NCBI RefSeq assembly: GCF_019931675.1
Contig: NZ_CP082922.1
Coordinates: 1,999,001-2,063,000, forward strand
DNA from: Nocardioides rotundus
GTDB taxonomy: Bacteria; Actinomycetota; Actinomycetes; Propionibacteriales; Nocardioidaceae
Direction: 5' to 3'
DNA length: 64,000 nt
Positions 16,089 through 25,982 of the stretch are shown here, piece after piece. The position numbers and the translations under genes are program-made. The notes below the pieces were generated by a model. It saw only the letters and a list, made by a program, of their open reading frames with translations. It ran no database searches and was not told where the DNA came from. Positions within the stretch are counted from its first letter, which is position 1; every line of letters starts with the position of its first letter.

Positions 16089-18461
16089 TCATCGACCCCC
16101 GGCCCGGGCGAGTGCGAGCCAGGTGTCGACGACGGTGTCGGGGTTGAGCGACATCGACGCGATGCCCTGGGCGAGCAGCCATTCGGCGAGGTCGGGGTGG
16201 TCACTGGGGCCTTGGCCGCAGATGCCGACGTACTTGTCGGCGTCGCGGCATGCCTGGATGGCGCGGTCGAGCATGAAGAGTACGGCGGGGTCGCGTTCGT
16301 CGAAGGAGCCGGCGACGAGCGCGGAGTCGCGGTCGAGGCCCAGCGTCAGCTGGGTCATGTCGTTGGAGCCGATCGAGAAGCCGTCGAAGCGCTCGAGGAA
16401 CTGCTCGGCCAGGATGGCGTTGGAAGGGACCTCGCACATCATGATGACCTCGAGGTCGTTCTCGCCGCGGACCAGGCCGTGCTGGGCGAGCAGGGATATC
16501 ACGCCGTCGGCCTCGGCGAGGGTGCGCACGAACGGGATCATGATCTTGACGTTGGTCAGGCCCATGTGGTCGCGCACGAACTTCAGTGCCTCGGCTTCCA
16601 TGGCGAAGCAGTCCGCGAAGTCCTCCGACAGGTACCGCGAGGCGCCGCGGTAACCGATCATCGGGTTCTCCTCGTCGGGCTCGTAGAGCTCACCGCCGAC
16701 GAGGTTGGCGTACTCGTTGGACTTGAAGTCGCTCATGCGGACGATGACGGGTTCGGGGGCGAAGGCCGCGGCGAGCATGGCTACGCCTTCGGCGACGCGT
16801 TGCACGAAGTAGTCGCGTGGGCTCGGGTAGGCCTTGATGGTCTCGGCGATCTGGGAGCGCAGGGGCTCGTCGAGGGTCGCGTGGCCGAGCAGGGCCTTGG
16901 GGTGGATGCCGATCTGTCGGTTGATGATGAACTCGAGCCGGGCGAGGCCGACGCCGGCATGGGGGAGCTGTGCGAAGGCGAACGCCTGCTCGGGGGTCCC
17001 GACGTTCATCATGATCTTGGTGGGGATGTCGGGCATGGAGGCCAGCTCGGTCTCCTCGACGGTGAAGGCGAGCCGGCCGTCGTAGACCAGCCCGGTGTCG
17101 CCCTCGGCGCACGAGACGGTCACCTCGCGTCCGTCGGCGAGCTCGCCGGTGGCGTCACCGGTGCCGACGACGGCGGGGATGCCCAGCTCGCGGGCGATGA
17201 TCGCGGCGTGGCAGGTGCGTCCGCCGCGGTTGGTGATGATCGCGGCGGCCCGCTTCATGATCGGCTCCCAGTCGGGGTCGGTCATGTCGGCGACCAGGAC
17301 CTCGCCGGGGCGGAAGTCGTGCATCTGGTCGATCGAGGTCATGACACGTACGGCGCCGGCCCCGATCTTCTGGCCGATCGCGCGGCCCTCGATGATGACC
17401 GTGCCCTGGTCGGTCATCCGGAACCGCTGCTGCACCCCTGCTCGCGACATCACGGTCTCGGGGCGGGCCTGGAGGATGTAGAGCTGTCCGTCGAGGCCGT
17501 CCTTGCCCCACTCGATGTCCATCGGACGGCCGTAGTGCTCCTCGATGGTGAGCGCGTGCCGGGCGAGCTCCTCCACGTCGGCGTCGGTGAGGCTGAGCAG
17601 CCCGCGCTCGGCCGGGTCGGTGTCGACGAAGGCGGTGCTCCTGCCCACCGAGGGGTCGGCCGTGTAGACCATCTTGGTGGCCTTCGACCCCACCCCGCGC
17701 TTGAGGATCGCGGGACGGCCGGCGCGCAGTGCCGGCTTGTAGACGTAGAACTCGTCGGGGTTCACCGCGCCCTGGACGACGGCCTCGCCGAGTCCGTAGG
17801 AGGAGGTCACGAACACCGCGTCGTCGAAACCGGACTCGGTGTCCATCGTGAACATCACCCCCGACGCCCCGATGTCGGAGCGCACCATCTGCTGCACGCC
17901 TGCCGAGAGCGCGACGCTGTCGTGGTCGAAGTCATGATGCACGCGGTAGGCGATGGCCCGGTCGTTGTAGAGAGAGGCGAAGACCTCGCGGATCGCCTGG
18001 AGCACGCCATCGATGCCGGTGATGTTGAGGAAGGTCTCCTGCTGGCCGGCGAAGGAGGCGTCGGGAAGGTCCTCCGCGGTGGCGCTGGAGCGTACGGCGA
18101 ACGAGACGCCCTTGCGCCCGTGCAGCAGGGTCTCGTAAGCAGCACGGATGTCGGCCTCGAGGTCCTCCGGAAACGGCCGGTTGGCGACGGACTCCCGAAG
18201 CGACCTGCCGACGCGGGCGAGCTGTTGGGTGTCGTCGGTGTCGAGATCCTTGAGCGCGTGGGAGATCTCCTCGGCCAGGCCGGTGTCGCCGATGAAGCGT
18301 CGGAACGCATCTGCAGTGGTGGCGAATCCGTCCGGGACGTTGACGCCCAGCGACGCGAGGTTGCTGACCATCTCACCCAGGGACGCGTTCTTGCCGCCGA
18401 CCTGCTCGAGGTCGCCCAGGCCCAGCTCGGCGAAGGGGCGGACGTTGGGGGACTCGCTCAT
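16089..18461 (-). CDS. ppsA: Phosphoenolpyruvate synthase (pyruvate, water dikinase)
   Basis: 790 residues, the usual length. It makes PEP from pyruvate and ATP, the entry step of gluconeogenesis from lactate or pyruvate. The N-terminal ATP-grasp domain ([34 protein letters not shown]) is followed by the phosphohistidine domain with [15 protein letters not shown] near residue 416. The C-terminal PEP-binding barrel ends with [17 protein letters not shown] and the catalytic-Cys-like [14 protein letters not shown] 18461 overlaps the ppsR stop by four bases (ATGA), so kinase-regulator and enzyme are co-translated. It is the last gene of the lactate operon. Confidence 0.95.
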   Translation of the reverse strand: MSESPNVRPFAELGLGDLEQVGGKNASLGEMVSNLASLGVNVPDGFATTADAFRRFIGDTGLAEEISHALKDLDTDDTQQLARVGRSLRESVANRPFPEDLEADIRAAYETLLHGRKGVSFAVRSSATAEDLPDASFAGQQETFLNITGIDGVLQAIREVFASLYNDRAIAYRVHHDFDHDSVALSAGVQQMVRSDIGASGVMFTMDTESGFDDAVFVTSSYGLGEAVVQGAVNPDEFYVYKPALRAGRPAILKRGVGSKATKMVYTADPSVGRSTAFVDTDPAERGLLSLTDADVEELARHALTIEEHYGRPMDIEWGKDGLDGQLYILQARPETVMSRAGVQQRFRMTDQGTVIIEGRAIGQKIGAGAVRVMTSIDQMHDFRPGEVLVADMTDPDWEPIMKRAAAIITNRGGRTCHAAIIARELGIPAVVGTGDATGELADGREVTVSCAEGDTGLVYDGRLAFTVEETELASMPDIPTKIMMNVGTPEQAFAFAQLPHAGVGLARLEFIINRQIGIHPKALLGHATLDEPLRSQIAETIKAYPSPRDYFVQRVAEGVAMLAAAFAPEPVIVRMSDFKSNEYANLVGGELYEPDEENPMIGYRGASRYLSEDFADCFAMEAEALKFVRDHMGLTNVKIMIPFVRTLAEADGVISLLAQHGLVRGENDLEVIMMCEVPSNAILAEQFLERFDGFSIGSNDMTQLTLGLDRDSALVAGSFDERDPAVLFMLDRAIQACRDADKYVGICGQGPSDHPDLAEWLLAQGIASMSLNPDTVVDTWLALARAGGR

Positions 18462-19360
18462 GGACGGCTCCTCGGGGTGGACCTGGGCGGGGTAGGGACG
18501 TGCGGGGGTACGGGCGACGGAGTGGGTAGCGAGTTCATCGTCTTGAGTCGCTGCAAGATGATGGTCGAGATCTCCTCCACCGACTTGGTCGAGGAGTCGA
18601 CGACCGGCAAGCCGTGGCGCTGGAACATCTCGGCGGTGCGGCGCAGCTCGAAGGTGCACTGCTCGAGCGATGCGTAGCGGGAGTCGGGGCGACGTTCCTG
18701 GCGCACCGCGGCGAGCCGCTGGGGGCTGGTGATCAGGCCGAAGCACCGCTCGCGCAGGTGTCGGACAGGGCGGGGCAGCTCGGGGTGGTCGAGGTCGTCG
18801 TCGACGATCGGGTAGTTGGCCACGAACAGGCCGTGCTGCAGGGCGAGGTACATCGAGGTGGGGGTCTTGCCGCAGCGTGAGGGCGCCACCAGGATCACGT
18901 CGGCCTTCTCCAGGCCACGCACCCGCTGGCCGTCGTCGTGCTCGATGGTGTACTCGATGGCCTGCATCCGGCTGTTGTAGCGCTGGATGTCACCCACGCC
19001 GTGCAGCCGGGCGGGCAGTCGTACCCCGCGGGTCTGCAGGATCGACTCCACCGAGCCCATGTGCAGGTCGAAGAAGTCGATGACCGGGCAGCGGGTGCGC
19101 CGCAGCTCGAGGCGTACCGCGTCGCTGGCGGCGGTGGTGAACACCAGTGGGGTGCGGGGGCTCTCGTCCATGGCGCGGTCGAGGCGGGCCACGACATCAC
19201 GTGCCTCCTCGACCGTGGAGATGAACGGGATCACGGTGCGGTCGAAGCGCAGGTCGGGGAACTGGATGAGCAGCGCGTTGCCCATGGTCTCGGCGCTGAT
19301 CCCGGTGCTGTCGGAGAGGAAGAACACCGGCACCACGTCGCTCGCTGATCCGTGGTGCAT
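18458..19360 (-). CDS. ppsR: PEP synthase regulatory protein (bifunctional kinase/pyrophosphorylase, DUF299)
   Basis: 300 residues. It inactivates PEP synthase by ADP-dependent phosphorylation of a threonine beside the catalytic histidine and reactivates it with phosphate. It begins [20 protein letters not shown], the family signature, and has the P-loop [18 protein letters not shown] near residue 160, followed by [11 protein letters not shown]. The GGRTCH site it acts on is present in the adjacent ppsA. A Pro-rich C-terminal tail of about 20 residues is not a conserved part. ATG 19360 lies 14 bases after lutC. Confidence 0.92.
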   Translation of the reverse strand: MHHGSASDVVPVFFLSDSTGISAETMGNALLIQFPDLRFDRTVIPFISTVEEARDVVARLDRAMDESPRTPLVFTTAASDAVRLELRRTRCPVIDFFDLHMGSVESILQTRGVRLPARLHGVGDIQRYNSRMQAIEYTIEHDDGQRVRGLEKADVILVAPSRCGKTPTSMYLALQHGLFVANYPIVDDDLDHPELPRPVRHLRERCFGLITSPQRLAAVRQERRPDSRYASLEQCTFELRRTAEMFQRHGLPVVDSSTKSVEEISTIILQRLKTMNSLPTPSPVPPHVPTPPRSTPRSRP

Positions 19361-19374
19361 CTCCTCGGCCGTCC

Positions 19375-20034
19375 TCACGCCGGGGGCAGGGGATGGTCGG
19401 TGCCGACGAGCAGGACGTGCAGGGTCCGGGGCCCGTGCACGCCCTCGACCCGCTCCAGCTCGATGTCGCTGGTGGCTGAGGGGCCACTGATCCAGGTCAG
19501 GGGCCGGCCGGCGTCGATGGCGTCGCGGAGCGGCGCGATGGACTCGGGCACGTCGCCGACCAGCTGCGACTCGTGCACGACGCACACGTGCACGTCGGGC
19601 ACCAGCGAGAGGGCGCGGCGGCCCTGGTCGGGGCCATGGTCGAGCACGATGGTGCCGGTGACGGCGATGCCCACCGCGGCCGCGGTGACGACCGCGTCGA
19701 ACCGGTCAAGTTCGTCCGACGACAGGTCTCCCTGGTCGGCGACGACCTCGACGCCATCCAACGTGGCCACCCACTCGCGTGGCAGTCCGGGCGGTATGAC
19801 GACGCGGGTGGCGAGGGAGAGAGCTGCAGCCACGGCCGCAGGGATGCCGTCGGGGGCGACCCGCTCGACGACGGCGCGGTAGTCCTCGACGCGTTCGGCG
19901 AAGGTTACCGCGATGTCGGGGAGCGGGGTGGTGGCGCCGTACTCTCGCTCCGGCGGCGGCGTCCGGTCGGCGCCCACCAAGGCGGCGGTGATCCGCGCGA
20001 GCATGTCGTCTCGGGTGCTCTGGACTGGTCTCAT
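19375..20034 (-). CDS. lutC: Lactate utilization protein C (LUD domain)
   Basis: 219 residues. A component of the LutABC complex that oxidises L-lactate to pyruvate in the cytoplasm. The LUD domain shows GIAVTGTIVLDHGPDQGRRA and LVPDVHVCVVHESQLV, and the end has WISGPSATSDIELERVEGVHG, the strongly conserved LutC C-terminal motif. The start ATG 20034 overlaps the lutB stop by four bases. Confidence 0.93.
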   Translation of the reverse strand: MRPVQSTRDDMLARITAALVGADRTPPPEREYGATTPLPDIAVTFAERVEDYRAVVERVAPDGIPAAVAAALSLATRVVIPPGLPREWVATLDGVEVVADQGDLSSDELDRFDAVVTAAAVGIAVTGTIVLDHGPDQGRRALSLVPDVHVCVVHESQLVGDVPESIAPLRDAIDAGRPLTWISGPSATSDIELERVEGVHGPRTLHVLLVGTDHPLPPA

Positions 20035-21479
20035 GGCTGGTCTCCCTTCTCGCGCTTCCACCAGGAGCGGAAGGACTCGGTGGGGGGTGTCGGTGCGTCG
20101 CGGGCGTCGCTCCAGGCCGAGAGCGGTCCGGGGAGGCGTCCGATGGTGTCCTTCTTGCCCAGGGCCCGGCCACTCAGCTCGGCGCCCTTCTGGGCCTTCT
20201 CCCAGCGGCGGTGGTCGGCGAACATCCAGGCGGCTCCCTTCATCGCGATCTGCTCGCCCGAGGGGATGCCGCCGCGGTGCTCGTCGACCACGCGGGTGCG
20301 GAGGTGGACGAGGAGCTCGGGGATCTCGATGTTGACGGGGCAGACGTCGCCGCAGGCGCCGCACAGCGACGAGGCGTAGGGCAGCGACTGGTCCACGTCG
20401 CTGGCGGTGCCGCGGAGCTGGGGGTTGAGAATGGCGCCGATCGGTCCGGGGTAGACCGATCCGTAGGAGTGGCCGCCGACGCGTTGGTAGACGGGGCAGA
20501 CGTTGAGGCAGGCCGAGCAGCGGATGCAGCGCAGGGCCTGTCGGCCGACCCGGTCGGCCAGGGCGTCAGTACGTCCGTTGTCCAGCAGCACCACGTGCAC
20601 GTCCTGAGGGCCGTCGCCGGGGGTGATGCCGGTCCAGGTGGAGGTGTAGGGATTCATCCGCTCGCCGGTGGAGCTGCGAGGCAGCAGCTGCATGAACACC
20701 TCGAGGTCCTCCAGCCTTGGCAGCACCTTCTCGATGCCGACGACGCTGATCAGGGTCTCGGGCAGGGTCAGGCACATCCGGCCGTTGCCTTCGGACTCGA
20801 CCACGACGAGGGTGCCGGTCTCGGCGATCGCGAAGTTCGCCCCCGAGATGGCGACCTTGGCGCGCAGGAACTTCTCGCGCAGGTGCACGCGCGCGGCCTC
20901 GGCGAGCTCGCGAGGGTCGGAGGTGAGCCCTCCGGGGGGAGGGGTGCCGACCTGGCCCATCTCGCGGAGGAAGATCTCGCGGATCTCGGCTCGGTTGCGG
21001 TGGATGGCGGGGACCAGGATGTGGCTGGGCTTGTCGTGCCCGAGCTGGACGATGAGCTCCGCGAGGTCGGTCTCCCAGGCGTGGATGCCGGCTTCCTCGA
21101 GGGCTTCGTTGAGGCCGATCTCCTGGGTCGCCATGGACTTGACCTTGACGACCTCCTCGGCGCCCGTGGCCCGCACCAGGGAGGTGACGATCCGGTTGGC
21201 TTCCTCGGCGTCTGCCGCCCAGTGCACGGTGGCGCCGGCCCGGGTGAGGGACTCCTCGAGCTGGACCAGGTAGGTGTCGAGATGGGTCAGGACGTTGTCC
21301 TTGATCGCCGCTCCCGCCTGGCGGAGCTCCTCCCAGTTGTCCAGCTCCTCGACGACCCGGGCCCGCTTGCCGCGGATGGTGCCGGTCGCGTGCTGCAGGT
21401 TGCGGCGCTGCTGGGAGTTGCCCAGCGCCTCCTTGGCCGCGGTCTGGAACTTCGGCATCCCGATGAAGGTGCCGCTCAT
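20031..21479 (-). CDS. lutB: Lactate utilization iron-sulfur protein LutB
   Basis: 482 residues. An N-terminal LUD domain (HIL-type region GANFAIAETGTLVVVESEGN) and a C-terminal ferredoxin-like part with two 4Fe-4S motifs: CIRCSACLNVCPVYQ near residue 318 and CGACGDVCPVNIEIPE near 372. It carries electrons in lactate oxidation together with LutA and LutC. Its C-terminus ends in a short tryptophan-containing tail (SFRSWWKREKG). ATG 21479 overlaps the lutA stop by four bases, fitting a co-translated complex. Confidence 0.95.
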   Translation of the reverse strand: MSGTFIGMPKFQTAAKEALGNSQQRRNLQHATGTIRGKRARVVEELDNWEELRQAGAAIKDNVLTHLDTYLVQLEESLTRAGATVHWAADAEEANRIVTSLVRATGAEEVVKVKSMATQEIGLNEALEEAGIHAWETDLAELIVQLGHDKPSHILVPAIHRNRAEIREIFLREMGQVGTPPPGGLTSDPRELAEAARVHLREKFLRAKVAISGANFAIAETGTLVVVESEGNGRMCLTLPETLISVVGIEKVLPRLEDLEVFMQLLPRSSTGERMNPYTSTWTGITPGDGPQDVHVVLLDNGRTDALADRVGRQALRCIRCSACLNVCPVYQRVGGHSYGSVYPGPIGAILNPQLRGTASDVDQSLPYASSLCGACGDVCPVNIEIPELLVHLRTRVVDEHRGGIPSGEQIAMKGAAWMFADHRRWEKAQKGAELSGRALGKKDTIGRLPGPLSAWSDARDAPTPPTESFRSWWKREKGDQP

Positions 21480-22345
21480 GCCGTCACCTCCTGGTCTGTC
21501 GTCTTGCGGTGTGCTGGTCCGGTGGCCGAGCCGGGCTGGTTGCCGAGCTCGTTGTCGACGGCGAAGTCGCGTTCGGTCGAGGCGAGCACCTCGGCCAGAT
21601 GCATGACCCGGATGCCGGAGCGCTGCCGGGTGAGGAGTCCGCCGATGTGGGCCAGGCAGCTGTTGTCGCCGGCGACCAGCACCTCGGCGTGGGTCTCCCG
21701 CACGTGCTGGGCCTTGTCGGAGCCCATGGCCACCGAGGTGTCGGCGTTCTTCATCGCGAAGGTGCCGCCGAACCCGCAGCACTCCTCGGCCTCGGGCAGG
21801 TCGACGAGGTCGATGCCGCGAACCTCCCGCAACAGCCGCAGCGGCTTGTCGGCCACCCGCAGCATCCGCAGGGAGTGACAGGTGGGGTGGTAGGTGACGC
21901 GGTGCGGGAAGGTCGCCCCGACGTCGGTGACGCCGAGGACGTCGACAAGCAGCTCGCTGAACTCGTAGACCTTGCCGGCCGTCGTGGTGGCGCGGTCGGC
22001 GAGGGCGGGTTGACCGCAGCCGCGGGCCACGGTTGCGTGCTGGTGTCGCACGCTGCCCACGCAGGACCCGGAGGGGGCCACGACGGCGTCGTACACGTCG
22101 AAGACGTCGGCGAAGCGTTCCACCAGCGGCAGGGCCTCGCGGGCGTAGCCGGTGTTGGTGAACATCTGCCCACAACACGTCTGCTCCAGGGGGAACTCCA
22201 CGGTGACGCCGAGGCGCTCGAGGACGGTGACGACCGCCTTGGGCGTCTCGGGCCACATCGTGTCGTTGAAGCAGGTGGCGAAGAGCGCTACACGCATGCC
22301 GCGGCCGGGAAGCGGGGCCTGCGGGGTCAGCGGGCTGGAGGTCAT
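21476..22345 (-). CDS. lutA: Lactate utilization protein A (CCG-domain Fe-S oxidoreductase)
   Basis: 289 residues. It has two CCG-type cysteine domains: VTVEFPLEQTCCGQMF, and later VTYHPTCHSLRML with EAEECCGFGGTFAMKN. These bind Fe-S clusters in the LutABC lactate dehydrogenase system. It starts at ATG 22345, five bases after the lldP stop, so it is in the same transcript. About 15 extra residues precede the usual MRVALFATCFND start; the internal ATG at MRVA is a possible alternative start. Confidence 0.93.
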   Translation of the reverse strand: MTSSPLTPQAPLPGRGMRVALFATCFNDTMWPETPKAVVTVLERLGVTVEFPLEQTCCGQMFTNTGYAREALPLVERFADVFDVYDAVVAPSGSCVGSVRHQHATVARGCGQPALADRATTTAGKVYEFSELLVDVLGVTDVGATFPHRVTYHPTCHSLRMLRVADKPLRLLREVRGIDLVDLPEAEECCGFGGTFAMKNADTSVAMGSDKAQHVRETHAEVLVAGDNSCLAHIGGLLTRQRSGIRVMHLAEVLASTERDFAVDNELGNQPGSATGPAHRKTTDQEVTA

Positions 22346-22350
22346 GGCGT

Positions 22351-24030
22351 TCACACCATCCAGGAGAGCACTGTGGACTGCAGTCCGACCAGCAGGCACA
22401 GCGCCAGCAGCAGGCCCAGGCTCCAGAAGATGAGCTTGCGGAAGATGTCGGACTCCCGCCCGGCCAGCCCGACCGCCGCGGCAGCGATGGTGAGGTTCTG
22501 GGGGCTGATCATCTTGCCCACCACCCCGCCGGAGGTGTTGGCCGCCACCATCAGGCTCGGGTCCAGGCCGGCCTTCTCCGCCGCGCTCTGCTGCAGCGTC
22601 GCGAACAGCGCGTTCGCGCTGGTGTCGGAACCGGTCACCGCGGTGCCCAGCCATCCCAGGATGGGGGAGAGGAACGCGAACGCGGCACCGGTGCCGGCGA
22701 TCCAGTGACCCATCGTCACGGTCTGACCCGACAGGTTCATCACGTAGGCCAGGGCGAGCACGGAGGCGACGGTGAGGAACGCGAAACGCAGCGTCTTGAC
22801 GGTCCCTAGGAACGTGGTTGCGATGCGCGCGGCCTTCACGCCCTGGACCAGCCCGACGATGATCGCGCAGATGACGAGCAGGGTGCCAGGCGACGACAGC
22901 CACTGCCACTTGTAGACGGTGGAGGCCGACTCCACAGCGCCGTGCAAGCCGGGCCACTCCACCAGGCGGTCGGTGCCGGCCAGGAAGTCGGTGACCGGGG
23001 TGACCAGCTTGGCGACGGAGAAGACCGCGATCACCAAGAGGTAGGGGAACAACGCCATCATGATGCGCCCCGGCGTGAGGAGCGCGGCGCGCTGCGCGAC
23101 CAGGTCGATCTCCTTCTTCGCCTCGACGACGACGCTGCCGTCCCCAGCGGGGCCCCCCGGGTGCAGGTCCTCGTCCCCATGGGAGGCCATCAGCCGCTCG
23201 GCAGCCTCGTGCGAGCCCTTCGGCTGCCAGAAGCGAAGCATCACCACGGCGGCGGCCAGGCCGGCCAAGGAGGCGATGATGTCGGTGAGCTCGACGGAGA
23301 TGAAGTTGGAGCTGACGAACTGCGCCAGACCGAACACCGCGCCGACGACCAGGGCGACCGGCCAGACCTCGCGCACCCCACGCCGACCGTCAGCCACGAA
23401 AACAAGAATGAGCGGAACAAACAGGGCGAGGAACGGGGTCTGGCGGCCGACGATGGCGCCGATCTCCTCGTACGGGATACCCGTCAAGGCGCCAGCTGTG
23501 ATGATCGGGATGGCCATGGCACCGAACGCCACCGGCGCGGTGTTGGCCAGCAGGACAACCATCGCGGCACGCAGCGCAGGAAACCCGACCGCGACCAGCA
23601 TGACCCCGGAGATCGCAGCGGGAGCGCCGAAGCCGGCCAGCGCCTCCAACAGGCCGCCAAAACAGAAGGCGATGATGATCGCCTGGATGCGCGGGTCCTC
23701 CGAGATCAGGTGGAACGTGGCCCGCAGGTCCTCGAACTTCCCGCTCACCACGGTCAACTGGTGCAGGAACAACGCGCCTAGCACGATCCACATGATCGGG
23801 AACAACCCGAAGACAGCGCCCTCGGACGCGGACAGCAGGGCCAGGTCCGCCGGCATGCCGTAGGCCAGCACAGCCACGGCCACGGCGACGGCCACGGCAC
23901 TCATGGCGGCGAGGTGGGCCTTCCAGCGCAACACACCCAAGGTGACGAAGATCGTCAGCAGCGGAAGTGCTGCTACCAGCGACGACCAGGCGAGGCTGTC
24001 TCCGAGAGGAGCGAGATCGGGCACGTACAT
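22351..24030 (-). CDS. lldP: L-lactate permease (LctP family)
   Basis: 559 residues with about 13 membrane helices. Family hallmarks include FCFGGLLEALAGFGAPAAIS near residue 120, PIITAGALTGIP, and the C-terminal GSDTSANALFATLQQSAAEK with ISPQNLTIAAAAVGLAG. It imports lactate or glycolate with protons. A long cytoplasmic loop near residues 270-330 is Asp/Glu/His-rich. The ATG at 24030 is the first gene of the minus-strand operon, 120 bases from the divergent regulator, with the palindromic operator between them. Confidence 0.94.
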   Translation of the reverse strand: MYVPDLAPLGDSLAWSSLVAALPLLTIFVTLGVLRWKAHLAAMSAVAVAVAVAVLAYGMPADLALLSASEGAVFGLFPIMWIVLGALFLHQLTVVSGKFEDLRATFHLISEDPRIQAIIIAFCFGGLLEALAGFGAPAAISGVMLVAVGFPALRAAMVVLLANTAPVAFGAMAIPIITAGALTGIPYEEIGAIVGRQTPFLALFVPLILVFVADGRRGVREVWPVALVVGAVFGLAQFVSSNFISVELTDIIASLAGLAAAVVMLRFWQPKGSHEAAERLMASHGDEDLHPGGPAGDGSVVVEAKKEIDLVAQRAALLTPGRIMMALFPYLLVIAVFSVAKLVTPVTDFLAGTDRLVEWPGLHGAVESASTVYKWQWLSSPGTLLVICAIIVGLVQGVKAARIATTFLGTVKTLRFAFLTVASVLALAYVMNLSGQTVTMGHWIAGTGAAFAFLSPILGWLGTAVTGSDTSANALFATLQQSAAEKAGLDPSLMVAANTSGGVVGKMISPQNLTIAAAAVGLAGRESDIFRKLIFWSLGLLLALCLLVGLQSTVLSWMV

Positions 24031-24084
24031 GGAACCTCCACGGGGACGACCAGACAACGGTCTGGAAGCGGGCCGACCTCTGTG

Positions 24085-24095
24085 TGGTCTGACCA
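24085..24095. promoter_or_regulatory. Predicted LldR/FadR-type operator
   Basis: TGGTCTGACCA is a perfect palindrome around one central base. It fits the TNGTNNNACNA pattern known for FadR-subfamily GntR regulators, including LldR. It lies midway between the divergent lldP (start 24030) and lldR (start 24150), so one site could control both promoters. Confidence 0.75.
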
Positions 24096-24149
24096 TAAAG
24101 AGGACTGTAGAGTGATGTCCATCACCTCGTCAAGAGTGGAAGGACGCCC

Positions 24150-24914
24150 ATGAGTGAGCGCGCAACGCCTGAGAACGCCCCGGTCAGCGAACTGGGGCCT
24201 TGGCAACCCATCGCCCGTAGCCGCTCATACGAACTGGTGGTGGACCAGATCGAGGAGCAGATCCTCGCGGGGACGTTGCGGGTCGGGGACCGGCTGCCGG
24301 GCGAACGAGACCTGGCCAGCCACCTACAGGTCAGCAGAGCCGCCGTGCGTGAAGCAATCCGCAGCCTGGAGGCTCAGGGGGTCGTGCGCTCAGCGGTGGG
24401 ATCAGGCAAGGACTCCGGCACCCTCGTCTCGGCCATGCCCAGCGAAGCCCTGACTCGCCTGCTGCGCCTGCATGTGGCACTGGCCAACTTCCCCATGAAC
24501 GACGTCGTCGACGCGCGCGTCATGCTGGAACGCTCCAGCGCCATCCTGGCGGCCAAGAACGCGGCTCCAGCCAACCTCGACACGATGCGTGCGGCGCTGG
24601 ACGGGATGGAACGCCCCGACGTCGATCAAGAGACCTTCAACGACCTGGACACCGCCTTCCACGTCGCGATCGCCGAAGCCAGCGGGAACCGGCTGGTAGC
24701 AGACATGACCATCGCCCTACGCGACTCCATGCGTCGCCCCATCCTCCAAGCGCTGCATGCACTCGGATCGGACTGGGAGCGGGTCGCCGATCAACTGCGC
24801 GCCGACCACCGCGCCATCTTCGCCGCCATCGAGGACGGACACGGTGACCTCGCGGCCGAACACGTCGACCAACACATCCGGTCCGCCCATGCCGCGCTGC
24901 CCTTCGTGCGTTAA
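24150..24914 (+). CDS. lldR: GntR-family (FadR subfamily) regulator of lactate genes
   Basis: 254 residues. The N-terminal winged helix-turn-helix (GDRLPGERDLASHLQVSRAA near residues 46-66) carries the GERDLA motif of the FadR subfamily. The C-terminal FCD ligand-binding helical domain contains the metal-site pattern with DARVMLE, DTAFHVAIAE, and a late DHRAIFAAI-to-H(VD)QH histidine stretch. Regulators of this type bind lactate and release repression. It is divergent from lldP with a palindromic operator between them. The gene name rests on context; the effector could also be glycolate. Confidence 0.9.
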   Translation: MSERATPENAPVSELGPWQPIARSRSYELVVDQIEEQILAGTLRVGDRLPGERDLASHLQVSRAAVREAIRSLEAQGVVRSAVGSGKDSGTLVSAMPSEALTRLLRLHVALANFPMNDVVDARVMLERSSAILAAKNAAPANLDTMRAALDGMERPDVDQETFNDLDTAFHVAIAEASGNRLVADMTIALRDSMRRPILQALHALGSDWERVADQLRADHRAIFAAIEDGHGDLAAEHVDQHIRSAHAALPFVR

Positions 24915-24940
24915 GGGTCCTCGAACCCCTATCGCCGGCA

Positions 24941-24962
24941 GTTGTGACCCACGAGTCACAAC
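24941..24962 (+). terminator. Hairpin after lldR, possible terminator
   Basis: GTTGTGAC (24941-24948) pairs perfectly with GTCACAAC (24955-24962) across a 6-base loop, starting 27 bases after the lldR stop. No T-run follows, so termination efficiency is uncertain. Confidence 0.5.
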
Positions 24963-25063
24963 CGTCGCAGCAGGTCAGCAATCCCGCCCTACTCAGTCAA
25001 CCGTACCCAACACTCACAGCGTGACCGGTGCGGGATCTTCACGCGCTCCAGCGTGCCCGGAGT

Positions 25064-25874
25064 TCAGTGCCAGTCGAGGCAGACGACGGTCGCGTCGTCG
25101 CGGACGTCGCCGCCTTGGTGGTTCGTGACGTCCCTGGTCAGATGGCGTACCGCCTCAACGGGGGGCACGTCGCGTCGGTGTCGGAGGTGGGCGGCGAGCC
25201 GCGAGGTGCCGTACGGCTCGTCGCTGGCGTTAGTGGCCTCGGTGATGGCCGTCGCTGTAGAACAGCAGCCGATCGCCCGTCCTCATGGAGATGCGGTGCG
25301 GCCGGTAGTGCGTGCCGGGGAAGATCCCCAAAGGGATGTCGGGTGGGACCCGTAGAGAGCGCACATGACCGGCGCGCAGCAGCAACGGAGGCGGGTGGCC
25401 CGCGTTGACCGCGATGCCGGTGCCTGTGGCTGGGTCGAGCTGGACGAGGAAGCCCGTGGCATAGCTTTCTTCGCCGAACTGCTTCTCGAGTTGAGCGGAG
25501 GCTTCATCGGCTTGTTCGATGATGTCGGCACCCGCCCTGCGTTGGTTACGCATAGTGGTGACGGCCAGGCCGCCCAGCAGCGCAGCCCGGAGGCCGTGAC
25601 CGATGGCGTCGGTGATGGTGACGGTCAGTCGATCCCGTCCGACTGCGTAGTCGAAGGTGTCCCCGGCGATCTCGTAGGCAGGTTCGAGGTTTCCGGCGAT
25701 AGCGAACTCGGCGGTGTCGTAGGCGAGCACCGGTAGGAGTTCCCACTGGATCTCCGCGGCCAAGAGGAGGTCGCGGCGGCGGCGGATGCGCTCGAACCGG
25801 TCGGTGTAGCGGCGGGCTGCGGTCAGTGAGTAGGCGACCAGGCGACCGGTGTCCTCCAGAGTCCGCAAGGATCC
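25064..25874 (-). pseudogene. RsbU/SpoIIE-type serine phosphatase remnant, truncated and frameshifted
   Basis: The PP2C-like phosphatase domain is recognisable from AAEIQWELLPVLAYDTAEFA through AGDTFDYAV, TITDAIGHGLRAALL, NAGHPPPLLLRAG and RLLFYSDG. After SDG an extra base (minus strand ggcc for ggc) shifts the frame. The true continuation is ITEATNASDEPYGTSRL, ending DDATVVCLDWH at 25064. The N-terminal region that such proteins carry is missing; the homology stops abruptly near 25874, where the terminator-like hairpin and conjugative element begin. These phosphatases act on anti-anti-sigma factors; this copy is inactive. Confidence 0.85.
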
Positions 25875-25913
25875 CCGGGCCGGTTGAAATGGGAGCAATC
25901 CCCCGCCCCCTCT

Positions 25914-25954
25914 GCGCCCCTCCTCGGAGGGGCGCTCTCAGGGGGGCGCTTTTT
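25914..25954 (+). terminator. Strong hairpin with T-run at the right border of the chromosome-like block
   Basis: GCGCCCCTCC (25914-25923) pairs with GGAGGGGCGC (25926-25935) around a two-base loop. A further ggggggcgc and then TTTTT follow at 25941-25954. It separates the phosphatase remnant from the primase gene. Confidence 0.65.
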
Positions 25955-25982
25955 GGTGCGCAGGCTGAGGACAGTCGAGTGC

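Noticed and set aside
15975..18677. A 900-codon open frame on + opposite ppsA
   Set aside because: It is the antisense shadow of a full-length PEP synthase with all motifs; high GC keeps the opposite frame open.
15148..25935. Identical GGAGGGGCGC strings as att sites of an element
   Set aside because: Ten bases of a GC-rich hairpin can match by chance in this genome, and the flanks do not align well; kept only as an observation on the block borders.
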